Below are positions 11,501 through 20,850 of a stretch of DNA of 64,000 nt, piece after piece. The stretch lies in NCBI GenBank assembly GCA_023362775.1, contig JALMGJ010000003.1, positions 52,429,416 to 52,493,415 of the forward strand, given 5' to 3'. This DNA is from Charina bottae (taxonomy: Eukaryota > Chordata > Lepidosauria > Squamata > Charinaidae). Each line of letters opens with the position of its first letter. Within the stretch, counting starts at the first letter, position 1. The notes beneath the pieces were generated by a model. It was not told the origin of the DNA. It searched no databases and saw only the letters and a program-made list of their open reading frames with translations. Both the position numbers and the translations under genes were made by a program.

Positions 11501-14121
11501 TTCCATTGTTTTACAAGGATATTTATTCTGAAATTCACATAAATGATAACAATTTCAACTATTTCTTCAATTTCCTATAAAAATGGATGACTTGCTAAAA
11601 CGTCACAACTGATTCTTCCAAAACCTCTAACAAATATGGAATTTCAGAAACAACAATGGCATAAAGACCAAAAAGCATAAATAACAACTGCTTAAGTTTA
11701 ATCATCTGCTAAGAAATATTCTAAGGTAAATGAAACTCCGGACAAATACACTTACTTAAGATCCAAGGAAGTAATGTTACGGAAGGTCCAGTTAATCCAA
11801 AAAAATGGACTTCTCTGCTATTATTTTCTGGGATTGTCCTATAAAAAATGGTCATATAAATTTAAATAATAAATAAATAAATAATGTAGGTAAAAATTAT
11901 TTGTGATCCCATATTTTATTGTAGGCTAAAGAAACATGGATTCTTCTCCTTTGCATTAACCATACTAGCAATAATTCTTATGATTCTCAGTGTAGGCCAA
12001 ACTCATCAAGCAGAAAACTGGTTAATTAATATAAAACAGCAATAGCTGCTGGTAACCATAAATAAAGAAAACATTGCCAAGTTTCTAGACAAGGTTAGTT
12101 CCATTATGAATGTCAGGGTTCTGTCATCCTCATAGTTGCATGTGACAATTTTGGATTATAATATCTAAGTGGAATTGTCTTCAAGAAAAGTAACACCTAA
12201 ATATGGCATCAGAGAGTTCCTACAATAAACCAGCCACTTTCCCTAGCTATAGCTTTCTAACCATCAGTTCCATAAACTCCACCCCACTAACCACTTTTAT
12301 TTCAAGCAAATTAGGGAAGAGGGTGTTAGGGAGCGCCTGCTCAGCCCAGCAATGAATCATGGGTACCTGAAAAAACTTCTACACAAAAATTCACTCCAGT
12401 TTTATCCCAAGTATTATTTTCCCACCTTTTTAGTTGTTGCCATTGTTAGAACATTTGTGATCTATCACCAGGCTTGTCTTAGGTGAACAATTCTAGGGAA
12501 ATGCGTGGGATTTGTTGTAATTAATAGCATTAATATTTACTGTAATTTTAATTTGCATAATTTATATATAATTAATACATACCCTTAGTCGTGGAGGATT
12601 TTTTAAAAATACCGAATACAGTTTGCTGATTTATGCAATTATACTGATTTTAAATCTTCCCTTTTCTCACTTAGTATTGTTTCCCCTACAGGATATCATT
12701 CCTTTCGGCAATCATCCTGTTTTTCGCTATCTGTTTGGCTGGATGGTTCCTCCTAAAATCTCCCTTTTAAAACTGACGCAAGGCGAAAGCATGAGAAAGC
12801 TCTATGAGCAGCACCATGTGGTACAGGACATGATGATTCCCATGAAGAATCTTGAACAATGTATTCAAACCTTCCACAGTGTCATTAAAGTAAGAGCATC
12901 TTTCCTAAATCCAAGATAGATTGGATTGGAGCAGGAATAAGATTTGTTTCTTATTTAACACATGAAGAACAGCTCTCTGAAGCCCAGAAATATAAAACAT
13001 GAAGCAGGAGCAAAAATAAATAAATAAAGAAATAAAGAAATAAACTGTAAAGCAGCCCCAAGTACCAATGGTAGGATCCAAAAGGGACAAAAGTGGCTTC
13101 CCTAAAAGTAGTAGAATAGTGCACCTTTTTCCTCTTCCTTTCCCTAGGTTTATCCTCTGTGGCTGTGTCCATTCATATTGCCTCATAATCCTGGAATGGT
13201 TCATCCAAAAGGAGATGAAGCGGAGCTCTATGTAGATGTAGGAGCCTATGGAATGCCTCAGACAAAACACTTTGAAGCCATGGCATCCACCAGACAATTA
13301 GAAAAGTTCGTAAGGAATGTTCATGGGTAAGGATCTAAACCCTGGGAAAAGAGTTCTTTCTAGTGCAGGGGTGGGGAACCTGTTTTCTGCCAAGGGCCAT
13401 TTGGATATTTATAATATCATTTGCGTACTGGGGGGGCGGGGTTTGCGGGCAGGAGCCAGTCATGCGCACTGGGGGCGGGGCTTGTGGGTGGGAGCCAATA
13501 GCGCGGAAGGGGGCAGGGTTTGCGGGCGGGAGCCAATCGCGCTGAAGGGGGCGGGGTTTGCGGGCGGGAGCCAATCATGCAAGGGGGCGGGGTTTGCGGG
13601 CGGGAGCTCCTAGATTTATTGAATTTTGAGTCCCGCCTGCGGTTGCCTTGGCAGGACCAGACGAAATGATTTCGCGGGCCGGACGTTTCCCACCCCTGTT
13701 CTAATGGTACAAGAGCTCTCCAGCAGTTGGATTCTTGGCTTCCTACTGTGCACTTGTTTTCTTTCTACTCTATACAGTAGTTCAGCTTCGGTTCTGCAGC
13801 ATGCTTGCTGGGACACACAACTGAGTGAAAGGGTTGGTTGGTTTGCTAGAAGAAGGGTTGAACTAAAGGCATCTGCTGTGGCGGAACGGCTTGTCCTATT
13901 TTGCAGACAAAGATCACTGTCGCCTTCTAATGCAACAATTCTAAGATCTGTTTCTCATTTCCTTTAGTTTTCAGATGTTATATGCAGACTGCTATATGAC
14001 CCGTGAGGAATTCTGGGAAATGTTTGATGGCTCCCTATATCACAAACTGAGACAACAGCTTCAATGTAATAAGGCTTTTCCAGAAGTATATGATAAAGTC
14101 TGCAAAGCTGCAAGACATTGA
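5274..14121 (+). CDS. DHCR24-like: Delta(24)-sterol reductase-like gene, nine exons, exon 1 damaged
   Basis: DHCR24 is an ER-membrane FAD-dependent enzyme that reduces the sterol C24 double bond in cholesterol synthesis. The exons are 5274-5502, 7364-7519, 8018-8123, 8334-8452, 8540-8803, 10079-10222, 12692-12889, 13148-13326 and 13968-14121. Exons 2-9 are open, in matching phases, with AG/GT borders. They hold the FAD-binding half ([17 protein letters not shown], exon 4) and the C-terminal half ending KAARH. Exon 1 is 229 nt where 231 (77 codons) is expected. With 231 nt the total would be 516 codons plus stop, the usual family length. Two lesions are seen: a frame change near 5427-5433 and AT in place of the GT donor at 5503-5504. 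Several normally conserved positions differ, so a decaying paralogue beside a normal DHCR24 outside the window is likely. Sequencing error is the alternative. Confidence 0.85.
6654..6936. mobile_element. hAT element, CAGAGCTTTCCAAAC family, in intron 1
   Basis: The 283-bp element has termini CAGAGCTTTCCAAACTG / ACTTTGGAAAGCCCTG and an exact 8-bp TSD TGCTAACA (6646-6653, 6937-6944). The interior is built from inverted and direct copies of CCGGAAGCGCTG / CAGCGCTTCYGGGTTTT and GTGTGTCGC. Confidence 0.88.
6990..7142 (+). mobile_element. Sauria SINE 3' part, intron 1
   Basis: Retains the SINE body and tail: GCCACATGACTGTGGAAGCG, CGGAGATGAGCACCGGCC, CTAGAGTCGGAC-like text and a CTTTACCTTTAC end. 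The tRNA-related head is missing. Confidence 0.8.
7364..7519 (+). CDS. DHCR24-like: DHCR24-like exon 2
   Basis: 52 codons, from VREW to DVDTERQ, opening the FAD-binding domain ([11 protein letters not shown]). The acceptor is CATAG and the donor GTATGT. Phase 0 on both sides. Confidence 0.9.
8018..8123 (+). CDS. DHCR24-like: DHCR24-like exon 3
   Basis: [14 protein letters not shown] ... PELDDLTV plus one base. Acceptor TTGTAG, donor GTGAGA. Part of the FAD-binding domain. Confidence 0.9.
8334..8452 (+). CDS. DHCR24-like: DHCR24-like exon 4
   Basis: Begins in phase with exon 3. It carries the glycine-rich [17 protein letters not shown] and [14 protein letters not shown]. Acceptor GCACAG, donor GTAAGA. 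Confidence 0.9.
8540..8803 (+). CDS. DHCR24-like: DHCR24-like exon 5
   Basis: 88 codons including [18 protein letters not shown], strongly conserved in the family. Acceptor TTGCAG, donor GTAACC. Confidence 0.9.
8945..9026. repeat. Half copy of the foldback MITE, intron 5
   Basis: Contains GGCTGGGGAATTCTGGGA ... AAGTCCACACATCTTAAAG ... TTTGAGAAACACT. Only one arm is well preserved, and the next hAT sits directly at its end. Confidence 0.65.
9035..9470. mobile_element. hAT element, CAGAGCTTTCCAAAC family, intron 5
   Basis: The 436-bp copy has exact 8-bp TSDs ACCCTAAA (9027-9034, 9471-9478). Its middle is replaced by a 56-bp tandem repeat. Confidence 0.9.
9128..9372. repeat. 56-bp tandem repeat inside the hAT
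   Basis: The unit starts GATTCCGCGCAGGTCCTAG and includes TGCCTGCCTTGTGCC and CCTCCAAACCTGCTGT. Starts at 9162, 9218, 9274 and 9330 are exactly 56 bases apart. A shorter first copy starts near 9128. Confidence 0.9.
10079..10222 (+). CDS. DHCR24-like: DHCR24-like exon 6
   Basis: 48 codons with [16 protein letters not shown] and [14 protein letters not shown]. The acceptor ATTAAG has a weak pyrimidine tract. Donor GTAAGG. Confidence 0.88.
10223..12691. other. Intron 6 of the DHCR24-like gene
   Basis: AT-rich intron of 2.5 kb with no coding sequence or clear repeat boundaries found. Confidence 0.6.
12692..12889 (+). CDS. DHCR24-like: DHCR24-like exon 7
   Basis: 66 codons, [20 protein letters not shown] onward. 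Acceptor CTACAG, donor GTAAGA. Confidence 0.9.
13148..13326 (+). CDS. DHCR24-like: DHCR24-like exon 8
   Basis: [12 protein letters not shown] ... [17 protein letters not shown] ... [12 protein letters not shown] (last codon split). Acceptor CCCTAG, donor GTAAGG. MAST stands where the family usually has a conserved RSCM-type stretch. Confidence 0.88.
13366..13698. mobile_element. hAT element, CAGGGGTGGGGAACC family, intron 8
   Basis: The ends are CAGGGGTGGGGAACC / TTTCCCACCCCTG, with TSD TTCTAGTG/TTCTAATG (7 of 8). The interior has about five tandem modules with GGGGCGGGGTTTGCGGGCGG and AGCCAATCGCG, that is GC boxes alternating with CCAAT boxes. Confidence 0.8.
13968..14121 (+). CDS. DHCR24-like: DHCR24-like exon 9 and stop
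   Basis: [21 protein letters not shown] ... CKAARH, then TGA at 14119-14121. Acceptor CTTTAG. Confidence 0.9.
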
Positions 14122-14162
14122 GTCCAACGTGCCCACAAAGCAACTGGGAAGATTTGGGTTTA

Positions 14163-14168
14163 AATAAA
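14163..14168 (+). promoter_or_regulatory. Polyadenylation signal AATAAA
   Basis: AATAAA lies 42 bases after the DHCR24-like stop codon. A second candidate, CAATAAAG, lies near 14588, allowing a longer 3' UTR. Confidence 0.6.
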
Positions 14169-16590
14169 AGCTATTCCTTCTGCCCTTTTACAAAAACAGC
14201 TTGTTGCTACTTCAGAGACTTCATTCTAAATGTGAAATTTAGAAGAAATACTTCTGCCTTTGTATGAAAATATAACTGGTAGTATTTGTCTTAAAAACGT
14301 GTTACGCTTCTTCATCTTCTTTCTAAGAATTTCCATTTTTAACCACTGTGGTTTAATGATAGCTTAGCTATAGATTGATATATTTAGTAGAAGAGGAATA
14401 GAAAAATCAGAACCTTAAAATAGAAGAGTAACTTATAGATAAATGAGTGGGAGATGTATGTAAGCTCTGCTACTACAGGTGTAACATAGGCTCTTTCTGA
14501 GAGTTGTGCCAAATAAGACTGCCTTTCTAATGTCACAGTTGCCTATACCAGATAAGTTTCTTTGCCCAGGATTGAAAAGTCAGCTTGCAATAAAGTCATA
14601 ATTATAACCTGTCTAACACTTTGAAAACCATGGATTGGAGACTATTTTTGAATTAGTGTATGTTCTTCACTATTCCCCCCCCCCCCTCTCTCTCTCTCAT
14701 TTTGTTGACATTTTTCTTTGGCAGTCTTCATCAAAGTTTATTTGCTGGAGGAAAAAAAAAGACTTACAGGCATGTCCCCGGGAAAAAGAGGATTGAAAAA
14801 AATATTTCTTCCCCTTGTTTATAAATGTTACTGCTTTTCTTGCCTTCTCCCTGAGGTCTTCCGGTGATCTATCTCTTGGATTATGGATGCTGGATTAACA
14901 GTTTTATAATGTATTTCTCAGAAGTACAAGGTTGTACTTCGGTTTTAGAAGTCAAGAGGGTTGTCACTAATCTGATATAAATAGCAAAGATGTTATATTC
15001 ATTGTTGTGTCTACCCGTTTTATGCTTATTTTGTTCATAAAATTCATAGTAAATGGTGGCGGAGATGTATATGGTAGATGGTTAACTATTAACAACATGA
15101 TTTGAAACAAGTATTCTCCACCCCCCACTCTTGTTTCCATTATTACTGTCATCATCTAATACCTTCAAAGAATAGGATTTGTCATGATTTTCTTCTACTG
15201 AGATTGTTTAGTGCCTTAAATCACCTGAGAGAAACGTGGATTGTTTTAGGCCTTCTTATTTTCAAGAATTCAGTAGGTGTGAGAAAAGCTTGGAAAAATA
15301 CTTGGAGGGGGATCTCTTTAACCTTTCCCCCCCTCTTCCCACCTAACGTTTAACATTACTGTTAAAGACCGTATTGCTGGCAGCTTTCACCCTCAGATTA
15401 ATACCCGCTGCTGATAAATCAATTTTTCTAATTATCTGGATGTTTTCTATGACTGAAACACTTGAAACACTGCTGCTTGGAATAGATAATAGCATCCTGA
15501 GTTTTGTTCCACATTGTGGTCCTTCCCTTGGAATACTCCCATCTCTTATTTCAGACTTGAAATGGTTTACACTCAAAACTTTTTGCATATCCTTCCTGCT
15601 TTTTGACTTGAGTGATAATGGATAAGCTAGACAAGCATCTCCAGCATAAATGCATTCCTATAATTTAATATTACAGCAATAGGTAGTTGGCTAGCCCCAA
15701 GAACAGTCAATGACAGTAAATGATTTTTAAAGGGTTTTCATTTGAGTTTTGTGTATGCTTTAATCACATCAATATTAACAAAAATTGGATCCAAAGACAC
15801 AGATATGCTGTACAATTCTAGCAAAGAATTAATTATTTGTACTTAACATTTTGGTGTGACCTATAATATCTTAACATCTGATCTGACTGTCTATGGAGTT
15901 TTAAACAGTTGTTGATATTTAATAGAGAGATTGGTTTAGAGTGAACCAGTAAGAGCATATTTTAGACTGATCCAGAAATAGCTCATCTCCTTGTTGAAAT
16001 CTAAGTGACGAGCATTCCTTGAAAGAAAAACTTGCTTACACTTTTCTAGTGCCTTCCCAGACATCTGAAAACCATTCCCATAATGGTGGTGAAATAGGGA
16101 AATGGTGGAACCTGTAAAACATCAGCATAACTACACCAGAGCACCAGGCATAAGTTGAATCCAGAAATAAATCGAAAATTAGACTGGACTCCATACTTGC
16201 ATGTACTTTCTGAAATATGTCTCAGGTTATATAAACTCATGTTTCTCAACCCAGACTGTATCTGCAAGTTTGATCTTTTGTTGCAACAATCCTAGCCTAA
16301 CATTCCGATCATGCAGATAAATGTAATAACAACAGCATCAGTATACTTTGTTTCACAATTGTCAATTATGTTGTATTGCTGCACTTGGGCAGAACTTGTT
16401 ACTATTTCCTTATAATTACGGCTTTGGTGTGCCTGAATAAAATTGTGTTGGCAGTATTTTTCCTTTATTATATATTTAATATCCCAAGTCATTTGGCTCA
16501 ACAGGATACATAGATATGGCATGGATCTGCTGTCCTTGTTCTTAGTTAATATTTCAATTAGAAAACTGTTGAGTAAATCAGCTTGATAAC
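14169..16590. other. Intergenic, nothing recognised
   Basis: AT-rich sequence between the DHCR24-like gene and the repeat block. Short open frames here lack conserved features. Confidence 0.5.
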
Positions 16591-16604
16591 GATCTATTGA
16601 TACA

Positions 16605-16810
16605 TCTTAACGATCCTCCTTTAGATAATAAAAGGACTTAAAATAACATCTCAATATAACCATGACCCCAGGTGTAAGGTCACACAGCTACCTAGAAACA
16701 TATTTAGGATTCCCTTACCAACTTTGCTCAGACTGAAGAAGCTCCTTGGATAAGGAGTGAAACGTTTCCACTGACAAAATAGAAATCCAGTTGACATGGT
16801 TCAAGCTACA
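16605..16810 (+). mobile_element. Penelope-like insertion, single arm, 14-bp TSD
   Basis: The insertion is flanked by GATCTATTGATACA at 16591-16604 and 16811-16824. Its 3' half matches one arm of the 3348-3545 insertion. The 5' half is unrelated unique sequence. Confidence 0.6.
16728..16774 (+). ncRNA. Hammerhead-ribozyme-like motif
   Basis: CTGAAGA (16733-16739), stem II CTCCTT/AAGGAG with loop GGAT, GAAAC (16759-16763), minimal stem III ACGT, then T16766 as the cleavage base. TC at 16767-16768 pairs with GA at 16731-16732. All core positions fit. Confidence 0.55.
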
Positions 16811-16824
16811 GATCTATTGATACA

Positions 16825-17814
16825 GTTTCTGGGTGAGGACCTATGGTGGGTTAGGCATCCCTGCAAGTGTCTCTGTGAGCAGGGACAGCTCTGGCGAAAT
16901 CGATGGCCAGGAGGCAGGTTCTGGCTGACAAAATTCTCTTTGGAGAAGGAGAGATCGGGGGACTGCCCTCTTGCACTCTGGATAGGTGCTCCTCACAAGG
17001 AGACCAAAGGAACTGAGTTTCTTGTGGTCGATCGTGAGTTGAGAGATTGGGAGCAGAGAAAATATCAGTGTGCCCAAAACCTCTATGTAGCCTTTACGGA
17101 CATATGGCCTGCAAAAGCCTTATTTTCTTAAAACACTTATGGATGCAGTTAATTTACAACCTAAGAGAGAGATTCCAAATGACAGGAAAGAATAAAGACA
17201 CTTGGTGAGTTGCCTTCTTTTTGGAATTAAGGAGAGGGGGAAAATATTATCATAAAGGATTTTATTTTAAAAGCAAAAAGCTTAATAAGATTGTGATTCA
17301 AGAAAGCTTTAAACGAGAGCTTTCCAAACTTTTCATGTTGGCGGCGGCAGCAGCGCTGATTAGCGGGGGTGCCGCTTCTTTCAGTTCCCCCATCAGCGCT
17401 TCCGGGTTTTTGCACAACACACCAGGACACCGCAGGCAACACAGTAGTGTGTCGCGACACACACTTTGGAAAGCTATGCTTTAAACAGACAAGGGACAGC
17501 AATTTTAGAAAACAGAAGATTTTTTTTTCTGATGAAAGTGTCTTTGAAAATAGTAAAATTAATCAGACAAACAGATTGGACCTTTGTGGGAATACTGATT
17601 GTTTATTATTAAGGAAAGTAGATAATTGGTGGATTTTACAAAATAAGATAAGGGTAATATGAGCCAGACAGTGTGACTAAATACGGAGAGCTAATTGGGA
17701 CTAAAGTATTAAAGACAGAGAAAAGCAAAACAGAAAAAAAAAGGAGAAACCTGCCTTTTACTTTCACCCTAGTAACTGACATACTTTTACATTATCATAA
17801 TGGTAACCACAAGA
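16825..17814. other. Unclassified left flank of the array
   Basis: Non-coding sequence that may be the 5' region of an L1 (A-rich, purine-rich around 17190-17760), but no L1 protein homology was found here. It holds one small hAT. Confidence 0.35.
17315..17478. mobile_element. Short hAT element, CAGAGCTTTCCAAAC family
   Basis: The 164-bp copy has exact TSD CTTTAAAC (17307-17314, 17479-17486). The termini are GAGAGCTTTCCAAAC / CTTTGGAAAGCTATG. Confidence 0.85.
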
Positions 17815-17897
17815 GGGGCATGGTGGCTCAGTGGGTAAGACGCCAGGCTTGTTGATCGGAAGATCACAAGTTCGGAGGTTCGAATCCTTAGCCCTAG
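17815..17897 (+). mobile_element. Sauria SINE, 5' part (split copy)
   Basis: tRNA-derived head with an A-box-like TGGCTCAGTGGG and a B-box GGTTCGAATCC. It stops at CCTTAGCCC, where an L1 fragment begins. The next SINE piece follows that fragment (19092-19133) and the rest lies at 49043-49255. Confidence 0.8.
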
Positions 17898-19091
17898 GGC
17901 ATTTCACCAGATTGCAGAAAATCTTTGAGGAATTTGGCAAGAAGATGACTGGAAAGGTTGCCAATAGTTTGGATGCTTTTAAAAAGGAAATGGAAGAAGG
18001 ATTTGCAGGGATAAAAAAGGATGTGAAAGAAGTTAAAAAGATTGAAGACTGTAGGACACTTGGCTGGAGATGTAAAACAAATTAAGTTTGGAAAGTAAGA
18101 CAGAAGTTATAAATAGATGGAGAAAGATTTGGCAATTTGGCATTACTGGAATTGAGAGAAAAAGAATTTTGTTTAAGATTTAGAGCAATTCCAGAAGACC
18201 TTGGGGAAGATATCGGAGAAAAGATTGTTAAATCTCTGTCTAGCTTCTTGGATTGGGATGAAGATGACCCTGAGACAGAGATTGATAAGGTTTATAGCAG
18301 GGCCTTCCAAAGTTTTTCCCGCGGCGACACACCAACCGGCGTTGGTGTGTCGCCGCGGGAAAACCCGGAAGTGCGGCAGCGCGCAAAAACTCGGAAGCGC
18401 TGCTGCTGCTTTCGGGTTTTGCGCGCTGCAGTTGGTGTGTCGCCGCGGGAAAACCCGGAAGCGCTGATTATGATCAGCGCTTCCGGGTTGTGTGGCGACA
18501 CACCAGACTGTGTGTGGCGACACACTTTTGTGTTGTGACACACAGTTTGGAAAGCTCTGGTTTATAGGATCAATACACGATTTGCAAAATTAAGAAATGT
18601 TCCAAGGGATGTCCTTGTGCACTTTGTCAGGAAGAAGACTAGAGATAAAGTTTCGCAGCAGCATTTTAATACTAGATGGAGGATTGATAATACATATGTA
18701 ATTGCACTTAAGGAAATTCCAATTAGAATACTACATAAGAAAAAAGAGGATTTTTTCCTAACAGACAAACTTAAACAGAAGATTCCATTTAGATGGGATA
18801 AGTTGGAAGGGGTGATTTTTACTTTTAAACAGCAGAGATTCAGACTGAACTCTGTGCAGAAAGCAAGGGATTATTTGGGAAAATTTAAAGAAGAATTGGA
18901 GGAAATGGAAATGGAAGTGACAATGACAGATGTGACTAAACAAATGCCACAACAGATACAAGACACTGAAGATGATACCACATTGGATGCTACAGGTATT
19001 GACTTTTCTAAAATCTTGGCGTAACTATGGATTATAAATGCCTAATGTGGGATATATATGGAGAAAATTCTCCTCAAAAGAGAAAAAGACC
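17895..19091 (+). pseudogene. L1 ORF1 fragment, array copy 1
   Basis: ORF1p is the RNA-binding chaperone of LINE-1. Two frames are present: 17900-18085 (coiled-coil-like EEFGKKMTGKVANSLDAFKK ... KDVKEVKK) and 18137-19024 (RRM-like RFRAIPEDLGEDIGEKIV and a C-terminal domain ending DFSKILA). They are separated by a frameshift near 18085-18135. A hAT insertion lies inside the RRM part. In this copy TGA at 18539-18541 stops the frame where the other copies have CGA. It sits inside a SINE, with CCTTAGCCC/CCCTAGCCC flanking it. It ends in the ORF1-ORF2 spacer with an A-rich end. Confidence 0.85.
18298..18559. mobile_element. hAT element in L1 ORF1, copy 1
   Basis: 262 bp with exact TSD GTTTATAG (18290-18297, 18560-18567). 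Element plus one TSD is 270 bp, exactly 90 codons, so the L1 frame is preserved. CAGGGCCTTCCAAAG / GTTTGGAAAGCTCTG termini. Confidence 0.93.
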
Positions 19092-19145
19092 CTAGCCCCG
19101 CATGACGGAGTGAGCCCTCACACTCACCTCAGCTGTGAGGGAATA

Positions 19146-19553
19146 TGTGAGACTAGGCTGAAGCTGCCATAACCTAAAGATGAGGAAGGCACATAAGCAG
19201 AGAAGACAAAGCCAGGAATCTTGTCTATGAGATCCCTTTTGGGAGGTAGATAAGAAGGAAGCAAGTCCTTAAGGAAACAAAAGGAAAAATGTCACCTGAA
19301 CCAGACAGAGGAAGATGGGCCTGAGCACATGGAAACCCCCACCCCAAATCCATCAACAGCTACCAGACTTGTAAATTAACAAGGCAAGAGTAGCTGCCAG
19401 TCTTGCGAATCAACAAGGCAAGAACTTCTGGGGATAAAAGGGGTCCCAAAGCCCGCCCACTCCTTGAGTCGTCCTTGGATCCAGACTTGGTGGCTTCCGT
19501 CCCTCTAGCTAGTGCCTGGCAGCCTAGTTGGAAGGATGTGGGTAAGTGGGGAT

Positions 19554-19646
<93 letters not shown>

Positions 19647-19944
19647 CGCCAGAGCAAATGTACCTTGCAACCAGTAAAGTTTTGCTGTTACTTTAAATTC
19701 ACCGGGTCTCCGTGTATTACAAAGAACCTGTTGTGCCTCAGTGTTTGGTTGGAAGTTATTTGTGTGTGTAATCCTAATTATTTCCCAGCTGTTGACCAGG
19801 GCTGTGTGTCTTGTCTGCTCAAGCTGCACTATCGGAAAACCGAGGTACAAAGCATGGGGGGCAGACAGATCCGTGTGCCTCAACAGTCTGTGAGTGTGTG
19901 AGTGATTGACCATAAGCTGAACCTGGGAGCAGCGTTGTGTAACA
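19146..19944 (+). mobile_element. ERV LTR, array copy 1
   Basis: TGTGAGACTAGG ... GTGTAACA, 799 bp. It has a TATA-like GGATAAAAGG (19432-19441), a (GT)n(GA)n tract at about 19557-19639, and AGTAAAG as a likely polyadenylation signal. A SINE scrap (19092-19133) and 11 extra bases (GTGAGGGAATA) precede it. CAGC occurs at 19130-19133 and again after the last LTR at 46831-46834, a candidate 4-bp TSD for the whole provirus. Confidence 0.92.
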
Positions 19945-19950
19945 TTTTAT

Positions 19951-19968
19951 TGGTGTTAGAAGTGGGAT
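19951..19968 (+). promoter_or_regulatory. Retroviral primer-binding site, tRNA-Leu type
   Basis: TGGTGTTAGAAGTGGGAT lies seven bases after the LTR. It matches the 3' end of tRNA-Leu(CAA) except for one base. Copies at 31240, 34998, 38756 and 39963 have TGGTGTCAG, the exact complement. Those at 23712 and 27484 share the T variant. Confidence 0.8.
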
Positions 19969-20470
19969 ACACGGTTTGGACCCTTTGAATTTATTATCTG
20001 AGTGATTGATTATGCCTTCATTCCCTTCATTCCCCTTCATTCTCTCCTTTCCTCCTCACACACTTTTAGGAGAAGCGGGAGGAAACGCGGAGATCTGGAT
20101 TGCTGGCTGAAGCGATTCTCTTTCTCGCTCCTGGGAAATAAAAGCGGGGGTGGCGGGGAGGTAAGAAAGGGTGCGTGCGAAAGAGCGGGGTGAGAGCCGC
20201 TAATAGTCAGCCGCCGCCGCCCCTGCAGCCCTTGGACTGCGGGTGGAAACGGAATACCGCCTCTGATTACAAAGACTGGAGGCCACCTTGGAGCAGAAGG
20301 AGCAATAGCCTTCCCGCCGCCGCCGCCATGGCAACCACTCCCGGGAGGTGTCGCAAGGTGCCCGAAGGAGCCCTGAGGACTTTCAGTGGAGACGGAGAGA
20401 GGAAGGCCAGGTCCCTTGTTGTGGCTGCAGCCAGCCAGCGAGTGAGCGAGCGAGCGAGCGAGGCGCAGCC

Positions 20471-20540
20471 ATGGAAACAATGGGCTTTCTTGGTGCAGAA
20501 GCTGCTCCGGTGGCGGCTGCGAGAGGGAAGCTGCTGCTGC

Positions 20541-20579
<39 letters not shown>

Positions 20580-20656
20580 GCTGTTATGCTGCTTGCTTTG
20601 TTTCTGGACAAATCCTGGACAAATTCTGGACAAAAATGGGGGAGGAGACCAATTAA
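20471..20656 (+). CDS. Small ORF with poly-leucine signal-like sequence, copy 1
   Basis: The 61-codon ORF begins in a good context (GCAGCCATGG): METMGFLGAEAAPVAAARGK, then a run of leucines encoded by CTG and (TTA)n, then CCYAACFVSGQ and a stop at 20654. It resembles a signal peptide or first exon of a secreted or membrane protein. The run comes from an (ATT)n microsatellite, so length varies by whole codons between copies. Expression is unknown. Confidence 0.35.
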
Positions 20657-20716
20657 AAATAACACGCTCACTAGCAGGCGGAGTAGAAGCGAGATCAAAG
20701 GCAGTCGTCTCTAGAG

Positions 20717-20850
20717 CAGTGTTTCTCAACCTTGGGAACTTTAAGACGCATGGACTTCAACTCCCAGAATTTCAACTCCCCATAGCTGGCTGGGGAATTC
20801 TGGGAGTTGAAGTCAACGCGCCTTAAAGTTCCCAAGGTTGAGAAACACTG
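20717..20850. mobile_element. Foldback hAT MITE, array copy 1
   Basis: CAGTGTTTCTCAACCTTGGG / CCCAAGGTTGAGAAACACTG, with TSD CTCTAGAG/CTCTAGAT (7 of 8). Confidence 0.85.

Noticed and set aside
17815..17897. tRNA gene from A- and B-box-like sequences
   Set aside because: The boxes belong to the tRNA-derived SINE head; no cloverleaf with a proper acceptor stem was seen.
20037..20729. Long minus-strand ORFs with poly-isoleucine
   Set aside because: They are the reverse reading of the ATT microsatellite and CpG-rich DNA, without protein features.
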